From Vibrio maritimus (GTDB taxonomy: Bacteria > Pseudomonadota > Gammaproteobacteria > Enterobacterales > Vibrionaceae), in contig NZ_CP090439.1 in the NCBI RefSeq assembly GCF_021441885.1, positions 1,919,661 to 1,983,660 on the forward strand: a stretch of DNA of 64,000 bases, given 5' to 3'. Below are positions 52,678-61,523 of this stretch, piece by piece. The position numbers and the translations under genes are program-made. Within the stretch, counting starts at the first letter, position 1. Every line of letters starts with the position of its first letter. Under the pieces are notes generated by a model, which did no database searches, was not told the origin of the DNA, and was given only the letters and a program-made list of their open reading frames with translations.

Positions 52678-54690
52678 ATGCAAACAAAACACACTCTTGC
52701 TACCGTCGCAACTAGCCTACTTCTGTTAACCGCTTGTAATAGCGACAATGACCAACAAGCGAACAACCAAAACAGCAGTGATACTTACACTAAACGCCTA
52801 TTTTTAGGCGGTGGGCACTTAACGGCCTGTTCGTCTATGACACCAGGAGACTGCAATGATTGGGATGACGTTCGCGCTACGATGTTTGCCGACATCGCCG
52901 ACGCAGCAATTCGCACGCCACAATCCGAAGCGGTATCCATTTCAGAACAATATATAACGCGCGTGCTGAGCACAAGTGCATGGCAAAGTGAACCTGAGTG
53001 GCAAAGCGCTCTTGCAAACACATTTCAAGCCTTACAGGTCGACAATCCCTCTCTCGAATATGATTCTTGAGATACCTTTAAATCCGCCTTTATCGACGTA
53101 TCAGCAACGAGCGTAGATACAAATATCGACGGCGTAGACGCTGACGGTGACTACTTGTGGTACAACTCATCTTCTGACCAGTGGGACGCATTGCACTACT
53201 TAAAAATGGATGATGGTCTAATACAATACACACCTAGCACTGCTAACCTAGCTTTGCTTCTTGATCTATTCGCAGAAAACAGTGACCTGTCAGCCGCAAT
53301 CAATACACTAGAAGAGAACAAGCAATATCCTTATATCGATTTGGTGAACGCACTATCGCCAGCCTTTAACTCTCTATCTATTGAAGATCAATATCGTATA
53401 CTTCGAGCATTGCGCAACGATGTTTCCTACGAACGCCCACTCGAGCGAGTCGCACTTTCTGATACCAATAGTGAAGACTCAATCAACGCCTATCAAGCGT
53501 TTGTCTCTCTCGCGGCACAAAATAAGGCAGAAGGTGAAAAACCCACTGTCCTAGTCATGACTTCGTCGTCAAACAACAACTACGACGTTGCCGATTTCTA
53601 TGTGGATATTTTTGCTCAGGCAGGCGCAAATGGTGTGTGGCTTCCCATCGACCGAGCCTATCGACAAGCGGTAGACGCTGGCCGCTGTGAAGATTTACAG
53701 CTGTATCACGACATCTATGCAGGCAAACCTCATCAGGATATTTATTTCCCTGATTATGCGGCGATTAAGCAACAAGCGTGTGAAGCACCGTCAAGCTTAT
53801 TGGAGCTCATTGCGTCCGCCGACGGCCTATTCATTAACGGTGGAAGTCAAAGCAGAAGCTTAGATAGCCTCATTACTGAACTTGGCGACAGTGAAGAAAT
53901 GGCGCTTATCCGTGAACGCTACCAAGAAGGCAAACTTTTGGTTGGTGGCAGCAGTGCTGGTACTGCAGTCATGACAGGCGGTAAATTAAACGCTAATGCC
54001 AACACTAACCCTATGATTGATGGCGGCACTAACTATGATGTTCTTGTTGGCGGTTATCCATCCAGTGCTTTTGTGGAAACAGGTGGTCTTGGGTTATTCA
54101 CATTAGGTGTTACGGACACCCACTTCTCTGAGCGCGCTCGCGAGACTCGACTGATTAAACTGCTGCAACAACAAGATACGCGTTTCGGGTTTGGTGTTGA
54201 CGAAACGACCGCTTTGATTGTCAAGCAAGAGGTCGGAACACAAGAAGAGTCCCCGATTTCAATGTCTGTTGTCGGCGCTGGCGGTGTTTATATCATTGAT
54301 ATGAACAGTAGTTCCGTTGTTGAAGAGGAACCACTATGGATTACAGATGTGAAAACCCACTTCTTGCGTGAAGGCGATATACTTGAAGTTGATGTGTCTG
54401 AGCTAAGTTACGACATTCATTTTAGCGAACAATCTTCTGAAAACGATATTGATGAATCAGTTTCACCGCTAACCAACGATGATATTCTATACACCAAACA
54501 AGACAATTACCGCTATCTTGCTCAACAAATGATTGATGGCAAAGCGAGCATGGCGCGAGGCACCAGCTACGAAGATGACCCCACCTACTCGGTCGTGCTA
54601 AAACGTGGTAGCCAATCAAAAGCCGTCACTAATCTTGATGGCAATAGTTCTTATCAATCAATAATGGTCGATATTACCTATCAATACTAG
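52678..54690 (+). pseudogene. Lipoprotein cyanophycinase-like peptidase (S51), interrupted by an in-frame TGA
   Basis: The gene codes 670 positions in one frame, broken only by TGA at codon 131 (53068-53070). Upstream, a lipoprotein signal (lipobox LLTAC) precedes KRLFLGGGHLTAC. Downstream are the S51 features: VLVMTSSSNNNYD, ADGLFINGGSQSR, the nucleophile elbow VGGSSAGTAV (Ser426), TLGVTDTHFSERAR and FGFGVDETTAL. Cyanophycinases release beta-Asp-Arg from cyanophycin, and extracellular CphE types are exported like this one. TGG (Trp) to TGA is the simplest explanation of the stop. ATG 52678 follows AAGGGA. The protein is non-functional unless the stop is read through or is a sequencing error. 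Confidence 0.75.
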
Positions 54691-54705
54691 CTTCAATCGC
54701 ATCAT

Positions 54706-54734
54706 AAGAGCCACATCGTTGTGGCTCTTTTTTA
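54706..54734 (+). terminator. Intrinsic terminator after the cyanophycinase-like gene
   Basis: AAGAGCCACA and TGTGGCTCTT form a 10-bp stem with a TCGT loop and a six-T tail. Confidence 0.88.
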
Positions 54735-54813
54735 ATATAGAATGTTAAAAGCTGGCAAATCACTATTAACCCCTTACAATGCTCGACTCAACCGAAAGCA
54801 AGAGTAAGCATTT

Positions 54814-55260
54814 ATGATCCCCGATTACACCTTTGACACCCTCAATACCATGCCACGTGAAGAGCTGGAAGAGTTTGCGGCACGCATGATCAGCCGCATG
54901 GTACCTGAAGACGTCATGAATGAGCTTTTCACATTCGACCAAGAGGAAGTCGACAATGAAGAGCGTATGATGGCGAGTCAGCTTGACGCTATTCTAAGAA
55001 TGACGGCAATTACGCTTAGCGAGATTCAACAAGCTTTTGATGATTCTGAGAACGCCAATCAAAACAGTGAACGAATGACGCGCTTGGTTCTTTGGCACTT
55101 CTATGCAGTCTCTTTCAACCTAGAGAAAGCCATTCCACTGCAAACACACTGCAATCATGTAGAGGCTCTACTGGGTAGCAGACCACAGGATGTTTTAGGC
55201 TGGGTCAAAGTACTCAATGACTTACTACATACCTACGCTGGAATCAACGAAGGCAAATAG
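54814..55260 (+). CDS. Conserved hypothetical protein (DUF3069-like)
   Basis: The 148-residue protein is soluble and acidic, with helices predicted throughout: LNTMPREELEEFAARM, EEVDNEERMMASQLD and LGWVKVLNDLLHTY. It resembles Vibrio proteins annotated as DUF3069, though from memory I am not sure. No catalytic motif is visible. The start follows AGAGTAAG. It lies between the terminator of the cyanophycinase-like gene and the HD gene, and is probably expressed alone. Confidence 0.5.
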   Translation: MIPDYTFDTLNTMPREELEEFAARMISRMVPEDVMNELFTFDQEEVDNEERMMASQLDAILRMTAITLSEIQQAFDDSENANQNSERMTRLVLWHFYAVSFNLEKAIPLQTHCNHVEALLGSRPQDVLGWVKVLNDLLHTYAGINEGK

Positions 55261-55374
55261 TTAGCATTCGTAGTCGGTAATATCACTCCCCGCCAACACA
55301 TAATAGTGACCTTGGTTAGTCTATGCTTATGAGACTAAAATCTTCGTTAGCTTATGAGCAAAGGGGGAGTGAAT

Positions 55375-55935
55375 ATGTCAGAGATCGCTATACAGCTTGA
55401 ACGCCCGCGAGTTGAAATGCTCTTTAGTCGATACCAAGAAATCATTGGTAATGACTATATGGGATATAGAAACCATGTCTATCGGACTATTACGTACGCT
55501 ATGCACTTTCTGAACAATGCCGAGGAGTACGAGCAAATTGTTGAGACCGCATTTGTGTACCACGATATTGGTTTATGGACAGATCATGAACTTGCCTACC
55601 TTGAGCCTTCAGAAACCGTAGCCTTAGCGGATAACGAACAATATGAATGGGGGCTAGATCCTGAATTACTTAGGGGCGCCATCCATTGGCACCATAAGAT
55701 CACACCATACACAGGTCCACACGCTAAGGTGATTGAAGCATGTAGAAAAGCGGACTGGATCGATGCTTCCAAAGGGATGGTGCGCAAAGGACTGAGCAAA
55801 GAATCCATTGCCAAAGTAGAGGCAGCCTTTCCCAACCATGGATTTCATGACACCTTGCTTCGCTTAGCTAAAGACTATGGTGGTTCAACGCTCGTTGGCG
55901 GTATTAAGGTTACCAAAGGCATTGTTAAGTGGTAG
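55375..55935 (+). CDS. HD-domain phosphohydrolase-like protein
   Basis: The 186-residue protein has the HD metal motif: a His in YRNHVYRTI, then FVYHDIGLW (His-Asp), a further His pair in AIHWHHKITP and Asp in RKADWIDAS. These fit the H...HD...D pattern of metal-dependent phosphohydrolases acting on nucleotides. The substrate is unknown. ATG 55375 follows GGGGGAG, so I prefer it to the upstream start at 55354. A convergent terminator lies beyond. Confidence 0.78.
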   Translation: MSEIAIQLERPRVEMLFSRYQEIIGNDYMGYRNHVYRTITYAMHFLNNAEEYEQIVETAFVYHDIGLWTDHELAYLEPSETVALADNEQYEWGLDPELLRGAIHWHHKITPYTGPHAKVIEACRKADWIDASKGMVRKGLSKESIAKVEAAFPNHGFHDTLLRLAKDYGGSTLVGGIKVTKGIVKW

Positions 55936-55943
55936 AGTTCAAA

Positions 55944-55967
55944 AAAGGTCGGGACATGCCGACCTTT
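55944..55967. terminator. Terminator between the HD and SpoIIAA-like genes
   Basis: AAAGGTCGG and CCGACCTTT form a 9-bp stem with GACATG in the loop; it can serve both convergent genes. Confidence 0.75.
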
Positions 55968-55978
55968 GTCTCCAATAT

Positions 55979-56359
55979 CTAATCTGTTAGCCAGTCCACG
56001 GCAGATTGATAATCACCAAATGATTCCATGTCCCCAGATATAAACCAACTCCCTACTTTAGCTGCAAGCTCTTGCCAATTCTTATCACCGTAGATTGCAA
56101 TCTTGTCTATGCTAGTGCCGACCTTTAGACCGAGTTTGAAATCATCCCATGCTGCTCTCAGTTCCCAGCCTGTTAGCTCTGTGATATCTACCAGCATCTT
56201 AAAACTCCCAGACGATAAGCCGGATAAGCTCGACTCCAATACGGGAACAATGGTTTCATAATCACTATGTGTTAGCTTGCCTGAAGCTTTGAGCACCAGA
56301 ACGGATTCCGCATTAAGTCGCTCAATACCTATCGTGATACCGTGACGTTCTGTATTCAT
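55979..56359 (-). CDS. SpoIIAA-like (STAS/SEC14-like) protein
   Basis: The 126-residue protein matches the SpoIIAA-like family: IGIERLNAESVLVLKASGKL, HSDYETIVPVLES, FKMLVDITEL and WELRAAWDDFKLGLKV, with the C-terminal IAIYGDKNWQELAA. The fold binds small lipidic or phosphate ligands in some members; no function is proven. ATG 56359 follows AGGGGATTGGT and begins the conserved domain, so the longer frame up to 56404 is not used. Confidence 0.75.
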   Translation of the reverse strand: MNTERHGITIGIERLNAESVLVLKASGKLTHSDYETIVPVLESSLSGLSSGSFKMLVDITELTGWELRAAWDDFKLGLKVGTSIDKIAIYGDKNWQELAAKVGSWFISGDMESFGDYQSAVDWLTD

Positions 56360-56594
56360 ACCAATCCCCTTTTCTGTACTTTCATTCCATAGCTTAGGAT
56401 ACATAAGAGCTCACTAATGCGAGGGAATTGGCATTTGTAGTGTTTGATAAATGGAAAATTAAAGTGCTAATTCGAACAGGATAACGAAGACACATGGCTA
56501 GGTGAGATGTTGGATATGTGATAGTTGCATAAGAAAATCTCTAACAAGATCGCTACAATCTAGCTCCCCCGAAAAGATAATAAAATGGACCACG

Positions 56595-56825
56595 ATGAAA
56601 GACCTTATTTATGAAACGCTTGTCAGCCTATCAAACCAAACCCCGGAGCAACATTCTAGAATTCGACAAAGTTTATATGAGCAATTAGATTTGCCATTCG
56701 ACAAGCAGTTGGATCTCTACGCTGCAGCATTAGGACCAGCGAGTTCAGGAAAGCTCGATAGCGAGCAAGCGATGAACAGCGCAGTAGAAAGCGCGATTCG
56801 ATTGCTAGAGACACCAGAGCGTTAA
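56595..56825 (+). CDS. Small hypothetical protein
   Basis: The 76-residue protein opens MKDLIYETLVSLSNQTPEQH and is helical and acidic (LPFDKQLDLYAAALGP). I recognise no family. The frame continues further upstream, but the ATG at 56595 gives the compact domain; the ribosome site is weak. A hairpin terminator follows directly. Confidence 0.5.
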   Translation: MKDLIYETLVSLSNQTPEQHSRIRQSLYEQLDLPFDKQLDLYAAALGPASSGKLDSEQAMNSAVESAIRLLETPER

Positions 56826-56832
56826 GCCCCTA

Positions 56833-56862
56833 AAACAGCCCATTCCCCCTGGGCTGTTTCTC
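56833..56862 (+). terminator. Intrinsic terminator after the small hypothetical gene
   Basis: AAACAGCCCA and TGGGCTGTTT form a perfect 10-bp stem before the convergent GST gene. Confidence 0.75.
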
Positions 56863-56878
56863 TTTATGAGCAACCTCT

Positions 56879-57544
56879 TCACTTTTCGAAAGTCATCTCG
56901 GACAAATCCATCTCTTCAATTCCACATACTGCTTGTATAGTTGGATTATCACACATTCTCCTCAGGTAGCGGGCCAAATGCTCGAATGTCATCGGTGACT
57001 TTGGTACAGGCAATGACCATTCAGCAAGCATAAACAAGAAATAGTCACAGGCCGACAGTTTGTCACCGAGTAAAAAATCGTTATGAGCAAGCTGCGCATC
57101 AATAATCGCCAGTGCTTCAGCAATGCGGTCATCTTGCGCGGCGAGAATATTGGGTATGGTTGACTCGTCATCAGTATGTCTATGCGGATAATACTTCACC
57201 ATCAACTCGGCTTGGAGCGTATTAGTCAAGAACGCTAGCCATTGGAAAAACAATGGACGCTTTGGGTCACCAATTTTAGGCAAGAGCCCAGATTCAGGGT
57301 AAAGCTCACATATATGGATGCATATTGCCGCACTTTCAAATATCGGTTGGTCATTGACAACCAACGTTGGAATGCGACCTGCAGGGTTCAATCGCAAATA
57401 GTCTGGCGACTTTTGAGAGTTAGATTCCTTATCGACCAGAATCAACTCATAGTCAGCACCAACGTGATGCAGTAAGAAGTGAGGGGCTAAGCTTGCGTTG
57501 TTTGGATAATAGTAAAGCTGGAACAAAGTATGACTCCATGTCAT
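56879..57544 (-). CDS. Glutathione S-transferase
   Basis: The 221-residue protein is a soluble GST that joins glutathione to electrophiles or isomerises thiol adducts. The N-terminal thioredoxin-like domain has LNPAGRIPTLVV (cis-Pro) and IFESAAICIHICE (Glu-Ser for the glutathione gamma-Glu). The helical C-terminal domain has LLGDKLSACDYFLFML, the N-capping motif. The nucleophile is in the first strand, where LYYYPNNAS offers Tyr or Ser. A GTG six bases upstream also starts a frame; ATG 57544 is the simpler choice. Confidence 0.82.
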   Translation of the reverse strand: MTWSHTLFQLYYYPNNASLAPHFLLHHVGADYELILVDKESNSQKSPDYLRLNPAGRIPTLVVNDQPIFESAAICIHICELYPESGLLPKIGDPKRPLFFQWLAFLTNTLQAELMVKYYPHRHTDDESTIPNILAAQDDRIAEALAIIDAQLAHNDFLLGDKLSACDYFLFMLAEWSLPVPKSPMTFEHLARYLRRMCDNPTIQAVCGIEEMDLSEMTFEK

Positions 57545-57550
57545 GTACAC

Positions 57551-57919
57551 TCAGCTTTTTATCATGCCTGCCTTAGCAAACCGTCACAACCTTTGATTTG
57601 TGCGTAAAAACGTTAGTTGCATACGAAATTACGAAATCAAAAGTCGCTTAGTGATTTTATATAATCTTCCTACACAATAAATGGTTCCATCGTCGAACCA
57701 ATACCTTTTCCAATATAGGGCGATAGAGCCTCACAAGGCCCTTCCCTATTTTAGGAAAATTGCGCTGCTTTTGTTCATCATCCCCCACGCTACGGCTAAC
57801 TAGCTCCTAATACGGTACTTAAATTCAGAAACACGCACCTCATAAGATACCGCATTTAACTTTAAAATAGTCGTACACCCAATCATCACGTTCTTAGATT
57901 GACTGAAAGGTGGTATGCC
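57551..57919. other. Intergenic region with weak hairpins only
   Basis: I see no gene in these 369 bases. A GGTTC-N7-GAACC dyad and an AGGG...GCC...GGC...CCCT structure (around 57715-57755) could form an RNA hairpin, but no promoter or T-tract supports an sRNA. Confidence 0.4.
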
Positions 57920-58303
57920 ATGAATTACAAAGCTCAACAACTTCTAAAACATCTATGCTCTCAATATGATCAGCTATCAAAAAAGTATCAGTCTGAGCCC
58001 TTTCCTGTTTTCGCTGAGACCTTTAAAAGCGAATACGGACACTGCTTAGTACGTAGTATGGCCGGCAGCCAGCGCTTTAGTATCGTGTCGATTAACTTTT
58101 GTCCTTCAGCAAGAAGCCAAGGCGTACTGACCAAGTTTATCGAATATATTGAGAGCCATCCCTATCACTATCGTGGTGTAGAGGTCGCGATTATTGAAAA
58201 TGCAGGGTTAGCTGCTCGCTTAAAGCGATTGGGTTGGGAGTATAAGTCATTGTTCAGCAGAATATTTTTTTCAAAGAAACCAACGCTAGTCCATGACTTC
58301 TAG
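57920..58303 (+). CDS. GNAT-like hypothetical protein
   Basis: The 127-residue protein is similar in layout to small GNAT acetyltransferases: INFCPSARSQGVLTKFIEYI, then a strand, VEVAIIENAGLAARLKRLGW, and a final aromatic tail. The SQGVL loop loosely fits the acetyl-CoA loop. No specific family is recognised. ATG 57920 follows AAAGGTGG. A hairpin downstream serves the opposing guaC gene. Confidence 0.55.
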   Translation: MNYKAQQLLKHLCSQYDQLSKKYQSEPFPVFAETFKSEYGHCLVRSMAGSQRFSIVSINFCPSARSQGVLTKFIEYIESHPYHYRGVEVAIIENAGLAARLKRLGWEYKSLFSRIFFSKKPTLVHDF

Positions 58304-58356
58304 TTTCTGTCGAAATGACTGGCTATAACAAAATCGTAGATACAAATGATAAAAAA

Positions 58357-58378
58357 AGAGCCGCTAATTAGCGGCTCT
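58357..58378 (-). terminator. Intrinsic terminator of guaC
   Basis: AGAGCCGCT and AGCGGCTCT flank AATT; on the minus strand the stem is followed by TTTTTT. Confidence 0.88.
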
Positions 58379-58399
58379 TCGAAATCTCAAGGCTCAGAT

Positions 58400-59443
58400 T
58401 TACTCTTTACCAAACACGTTGTTTTCTTGCTCTTGTACGCGGATGAACGTAGTACGCTTAGTAAGCTCTTTAAGCTTAGCTGCACCTACGTAAGTACAAG
58501 TAGAGCGAACACCACCAAGGATGTCTTGGATTGTGTTATTTACGTCGCCACGGAACGGAAGAAGAACGGTTTTACCCTCTGCTGCGCGGTAGTTTGCAAC
58601 GCCGCCAGAGTGCTTGTCCATTGCAGACTGAGAAGACATGCCGTAGAACTTCATGAATTTCTCGCCATCTTTCTCGATAACTTCACCACCAGACTGCTCG
58701 TGACCTGCTAGCATACCGCCAAGCATTACGAAGTCTGCGCCGCCACCAAATGCTTTAGCTACGTCACCCGCACATGCACAGCCACCGTCACCGATGATCA
58801 TGCCGCCAAGGCCGTGTGCTGCGTCAGCACATTCAATGATTGCAGAAAGCTGTGGGTAACCAACACCTGTTTTAACACGTGTAGTACATACAGAACCAGG
58901 GCCGATACCTACTTTAACGATGTCAGCACCCGCCAGGATAAGCTCTTCACACATGTCGCCAGTTACAACGTTACCTGCAGAGATAGTCTTATTAGGGAAC
59001 TCAGCACGAACTTTTTGTACGTACTCAACTAGGTGCTCTGAGTAGCCGTTCGCGATATCGATACAGATGAATTCTAGATCTTCGCTTAGCGCTAGGATCT
59101 CTTTAGTTTTCTCGAAATCACGCTCAGACGTACCTGTTGATACAAATACTTTGTTTAGCGTCTCTTTAGATGCGCCTTTTACGAACTCTGCCCACTGCTC
59201 AACTGTGTAGTGTTTGTGCATTGCAGTCATTACGCCGTGCTGCGCAAGAGCTGTTGCCATTTCAAAACTACCCACTGAATCCATGTTTGCAGCGATTACT
59301 GGTGTACCAGACCATTGACGACCACTGTGCTTGAATGTAAAATCGCGCGTTAAATTTACTTGAGAACGACTTTTTAGTGTTGAACGCTTAGGGCGAAACA
59401 GTACATCTTTAAAGCCTAACTTAAGTTCTTGTTCGATACGCAT
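58400..59443 (-). CDS. guaC: GMP reductase
   Basis: GuaC converts GMP to IMP with NADPH and returns guanine to the purine pool. The 347-residue barrel has the catalytic Cys in VGIGPGSVCTTRV, the glycine loops in IIGDGGCACAGDVAKAFG, ADFVMLGGMLAGHE and YRAAEGKTVLLPFRGDV. It lacks the CBS pair of IMP dehydrogenase, so it is GMP reductase. The ATG follows AGGA. The leader has a promoter-like sequence, a terminator-like hairpin and a related second hairpin, with a PurR-like box further upstream; control at this leader is likely. Confidence 0.94.
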   Translation of the reverse strand: MRIEQELKLGFKDVLFRPKRSTLKSRSQVNLTRDFTFKHSGRQWSGTPVIAANMDSVGSFEMATALAQHGVMTAMHKHYTVEQWAEFVKGASKETLNKVFVSTGTSERDFEKTKEILALSEDLEFICIDIANGYSEHLVEYVQKVRAEFPNKTISAGNVVTGDMCEELILAGADIVKVGIGPGSVCTTRVKTGVGYPQLSAIIECADAAHGLGGMIIGDGGCACAGDVAKAFGGGADFVMLGGMLAGHEQSGGEVIEKDGEKFMKFYGMSSQSAMDKHSGGVANYRAAEGKTVLLPFRGDVNNTIQDILGGVRSTCTYVGAAKLKELTKRTTFIRVQEQENNVFGKE

Positions 59444-59511
59444 TGTAAAAATTCCTCGATTTATTAGTACATGTTCCAGTGGGCATATGTCTAAACATGA
59501 TGCGTTGGCTT

Positions 59512-59527
59512 ACCGTTGGCAGACGGT
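59512..59527 (-). promoter_or_regulatory. Second guaC leader hairpin sharing the CGTTGGCAGACG core
   Basis: ACCGT-TGGCAG-ACGGT (59512-59527) is a short hairpin 69 bases from guaC. The 12-base core CGTTGGCAGACG occurs here (59514-59525) and in the terminator-like hairpin (59559-59570). Confidence 0.5.
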
Positions 59528-59545
59528 TTACCTTTCTTCGGACAC

Positions 59546-59580
59546 AAAAAAACCGGAGCGTTGGCAGACGCTCCGGTTTT
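59546..59580 (-). terminator. Terminator-like hairpin at the 5' end of the guaC leader
   Basis: AAAACCGGAGCGT and ACGCTCCGGTTTT pair over 13 bp around TTGGCA-type loop bases, and on the minus strand seven U follow. A promoter-like TTGCGA-N16-TATAAT lies immediately before it (59585-59612). The stem would therefore form at the very start of that transcript. Confidence 0.7.
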
Positions 59581-59584
59581 CAGC

Positions 59585-59612
59585 ATTATAGGTCGCGAAA
59601 ACTTTCTCGCAA
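59585..59612 (-). promoter_or_regulatory. Promoter-like sequence for guaC
   Basis: On the minus strand TATAAT (59585-59590) and TTGCGA (59607-59612) are 16 bases apart. A PurR-like half, GTTTTCGC, falls in the spacer. The expected start is near 59578, at the foot of the hairpin. Confidence 0.5.
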
Positions 59613-59767
59613 GACTGATATTTCAATTTTTTTTGTGATACCATTCCGAAAAGCTACAAATTCGCCTCCAGCAAACTTCCAAAACCCTCTTGCTTTTCGT
59701 GCATATACACATACATTTCAACAACTTAAATCAAAACCCACTAACTACTTGCAACGAAAACACGGCT

Positions 59768-59783
59768 AAGCAAACGTTTTTCT
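59768..59783. promoter_or_regulatory. PurR-like box upstream of guaC
   Basis: AAGCAAACGTTTTTCT agrees with the ANGCAANCGNTTNCNT consensus except at one defined base. It lies 325 bases before guaC and 124 bases past the nnr stop, so its target is not certain. The gap 59613-59907 shows no gene. Confidence 0.45.
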
Positions 59784-59907
59784 CCTGTTGATTTTGTCAT
59801 CAAACGCACCAAATTGCGGCTTTTTGACCTAAAATTTGCGGTTAATTAGCGAGCGTACCATCAAGAAAAAACAAACTTTTTTAATCCATTCTGCACATTT
59901 CTTACGT

Positions 59908-61419
59908 CTAAAAGCCGTTGATACAAAGTCGAATCTCATCAAGCAAGTCAGAAGCCATTAACCCTGCTTCTCCGTATCGATTCACATTTTTATCAGCAGC
60001 AAGACTATGAACTAATGTTCCAATTACAGCGGCCTTGAACGTTGGATAGCCCTGAGCGAGTATGGATGCAATTACACCTGCCAGAACATCTCCCATACCA
60101 CCCGTAGCCATGCCTTCATTGCCTGCATGGCAAACAACCACTGTCTTTCCATCACTAATTAAAGTGCCTGCACCTTTTAGTACAACCACACCGCCATACT
60201 TTGCTTGAAGCCGTTTAATCGCATTGAAACGATCAGCTTCGATGTCAGTTGTCGCGCAATTTAAAAGGCGCGCTGCCTCTCCGGGATGAGGCGTGAGTAC
60301 GTAGTTTGAGTAAGCTTCCACCTTCTCTTCGGCAGCTAGCCAATAAAGTCCGTCGGCATCAATAACCATTGGCTTTTCATGTGAGCGAGCTTGATTGAAT
60401 ACATGGGAGAACACGTTTTTGCCCCACTCATCTCGACCTAAACCAGGACCAATACAGAGTGCCTTGCTCCATGTGGAGCGTCGTGCCAGTTCCTGAGAAT
60501 CCGCCTCGCTGACCATGGCCTCTGGTAGCAATGAACGTATTGATTGCAAACTTTCAGCGTGGCATAGGGTTGCAACTAATCCTGCCCCTGCACGAAGCGC
60601 CGAACACGAAGCAAGATACGCCGCGCCGCCCATGCCATTGTTACCACCGACCAGCAAAACGCTTCCTTGAGTCCCTTTGTGAGCATCTCGCGGCCGCTTC
60701 TTTATAAGATCTAGCCATGAATGATTAGTGAGTAATGCACTCGGTGTATTCTGCTGTGCGAAAATAGAATCAACCCCAAGACCTGCGAAGTACAACGGAC
60801 CAGTAAACGCTCGGGCTCTTGCCGTCACTAGCCCTTGTTTCGTGCCAATGAACGTAACGGTTGCGTCAGCGAGCACGGCATTACCCGCTGTAGCACCTGT
60901 ATCGGTATTCAATCCAGATGGGGTATCGACAGCAATCACGGAGGCAGTAGATTGGTTGATGCGGTCAATAACATGCGAGTAAAAATCGCGGACATCACCA
61001 CTAATACCCGTTCCCAGTAAGGCGTCCACAATGACATCGGTATTCTCTGGGACGACATTCTTAGGCGATGAAATAGAGCCACCCGCAGCTAAAAATTCAT
61101 CGCGAGCCCTCGCCGCATCTCCAACAAGTGCGTTTGAAGACCCTAGCTGCCAAAGTTCGACGTCAATGTTGTGCTCTAAGGCGAGCTTACCAACCACATA
61201 GCCGTCACCACCGTTGTTACCTTTCCCACAGCAGACCAAGATACGAGATACATTCTCAAATTGACTTATGATACATTCAAATACCGATTGCCCAGCGCGT
61301 AACATCAAAGTGTACATATCGATATCACAAGCCTTAGCTGCAGCCCTTTCACCTTCTCTGACTTGCAGAGAGGTATAGAGCGCTTCAGGAAGTGTGGTGA
61401 AGTGATGATTGGTATTCAT
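59908..61419 (-). CDS. nnr: Bifunctional NAD(P)H-hydrate repair enzyme
   Basis: Nnr repairs hydrated NAD(P)H. The 503-residue fusion has an N-terminal epimerase (YjeF_N, with VCCGKGNNGGDGYVVG and VDALLGTG) and a C-terminal ADP-dependent dehydratase (VLLVGGNNGMGGAAYLA, IGPGLGR, GNEGMATGGMGDVLAGV). All motifs are intact. The start is ATG 61419 (MNTNHH) rather than the TTG 27 bases earlier. E. coli nnr is followed by tsaE; here no tsaE is next to it, so this copy lies in a different context. The 82-residue membrane gene is upstream in the same direction. Confidence 0.93.
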   Translation of the reverse strand: MNTNHHFTTLPEALYTSLQVREGERAAAKACDIDMYTLMLRAGQSVFECIISQFENVSRILVCCGKGNNGGDGYVVGKLALEHNIDVELWQLGSSNALVGDAARARDEFLAAGGSISSPKNVVPENTDVIVDALLGTGISGDVRDFYSHVIDRINQSTASVIAVDTPSGLNTDTGATAGNAVLADATVTFIGTKQGLVTARARAFTGPLYFAGLGVDSIFAQQNTPSALLTNHSWLDLIKKRPRDAHKGTQGSVLLVGGNNGMGGAAYLASCSALRAGAGLVATLCHAESLQSIRSLLPEAMVSEADSQELARRSTWSKALCIGPGLGRDEWGKNVFSHVFNQARSHEKPMVIDADGLYWLAAEEKVEAYSNYVLTPHPGEAARLLNCATTDIEADRFNAIKRLQAKYGGVVVLKGAGTLISDGKTVVVCHAGNEGMATGGMGDVLAGVIASILAQGYPTFKAAVIGTLVHSLAADKNVNRYGEAGLMASDLLDEIRLCINGF

Positions 61420-61523
61420 AGCGCATTCCGTTGTTGTCGTCGCCAATGACTAGTTGGTATTAGCATAACAAACGTACTGCGCTACGAATGTGAGAAGAAT
61501 AGACGAATCAGAAAAGCGTTGGC

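Noticed and set aside
53068..53070. TGA read as selenocysteine
   Set aside because: The codon lies away from the catalytic site, no SECIS-like hairpin is obvious just after it, and S51 peptidases are not known selenoproteins.
57715..57755. Small RNA with a terminator upstream of the GNAT-like gene
   Set aside because: The paired bases are broken by mismatches and there is no T-tract or promoter.
59444..59907. Purine riboswitch in the guaC leader
   Set aside because: I could not find the conserved purine aptamer core or a three-way junction; the hairpins seen are simple.
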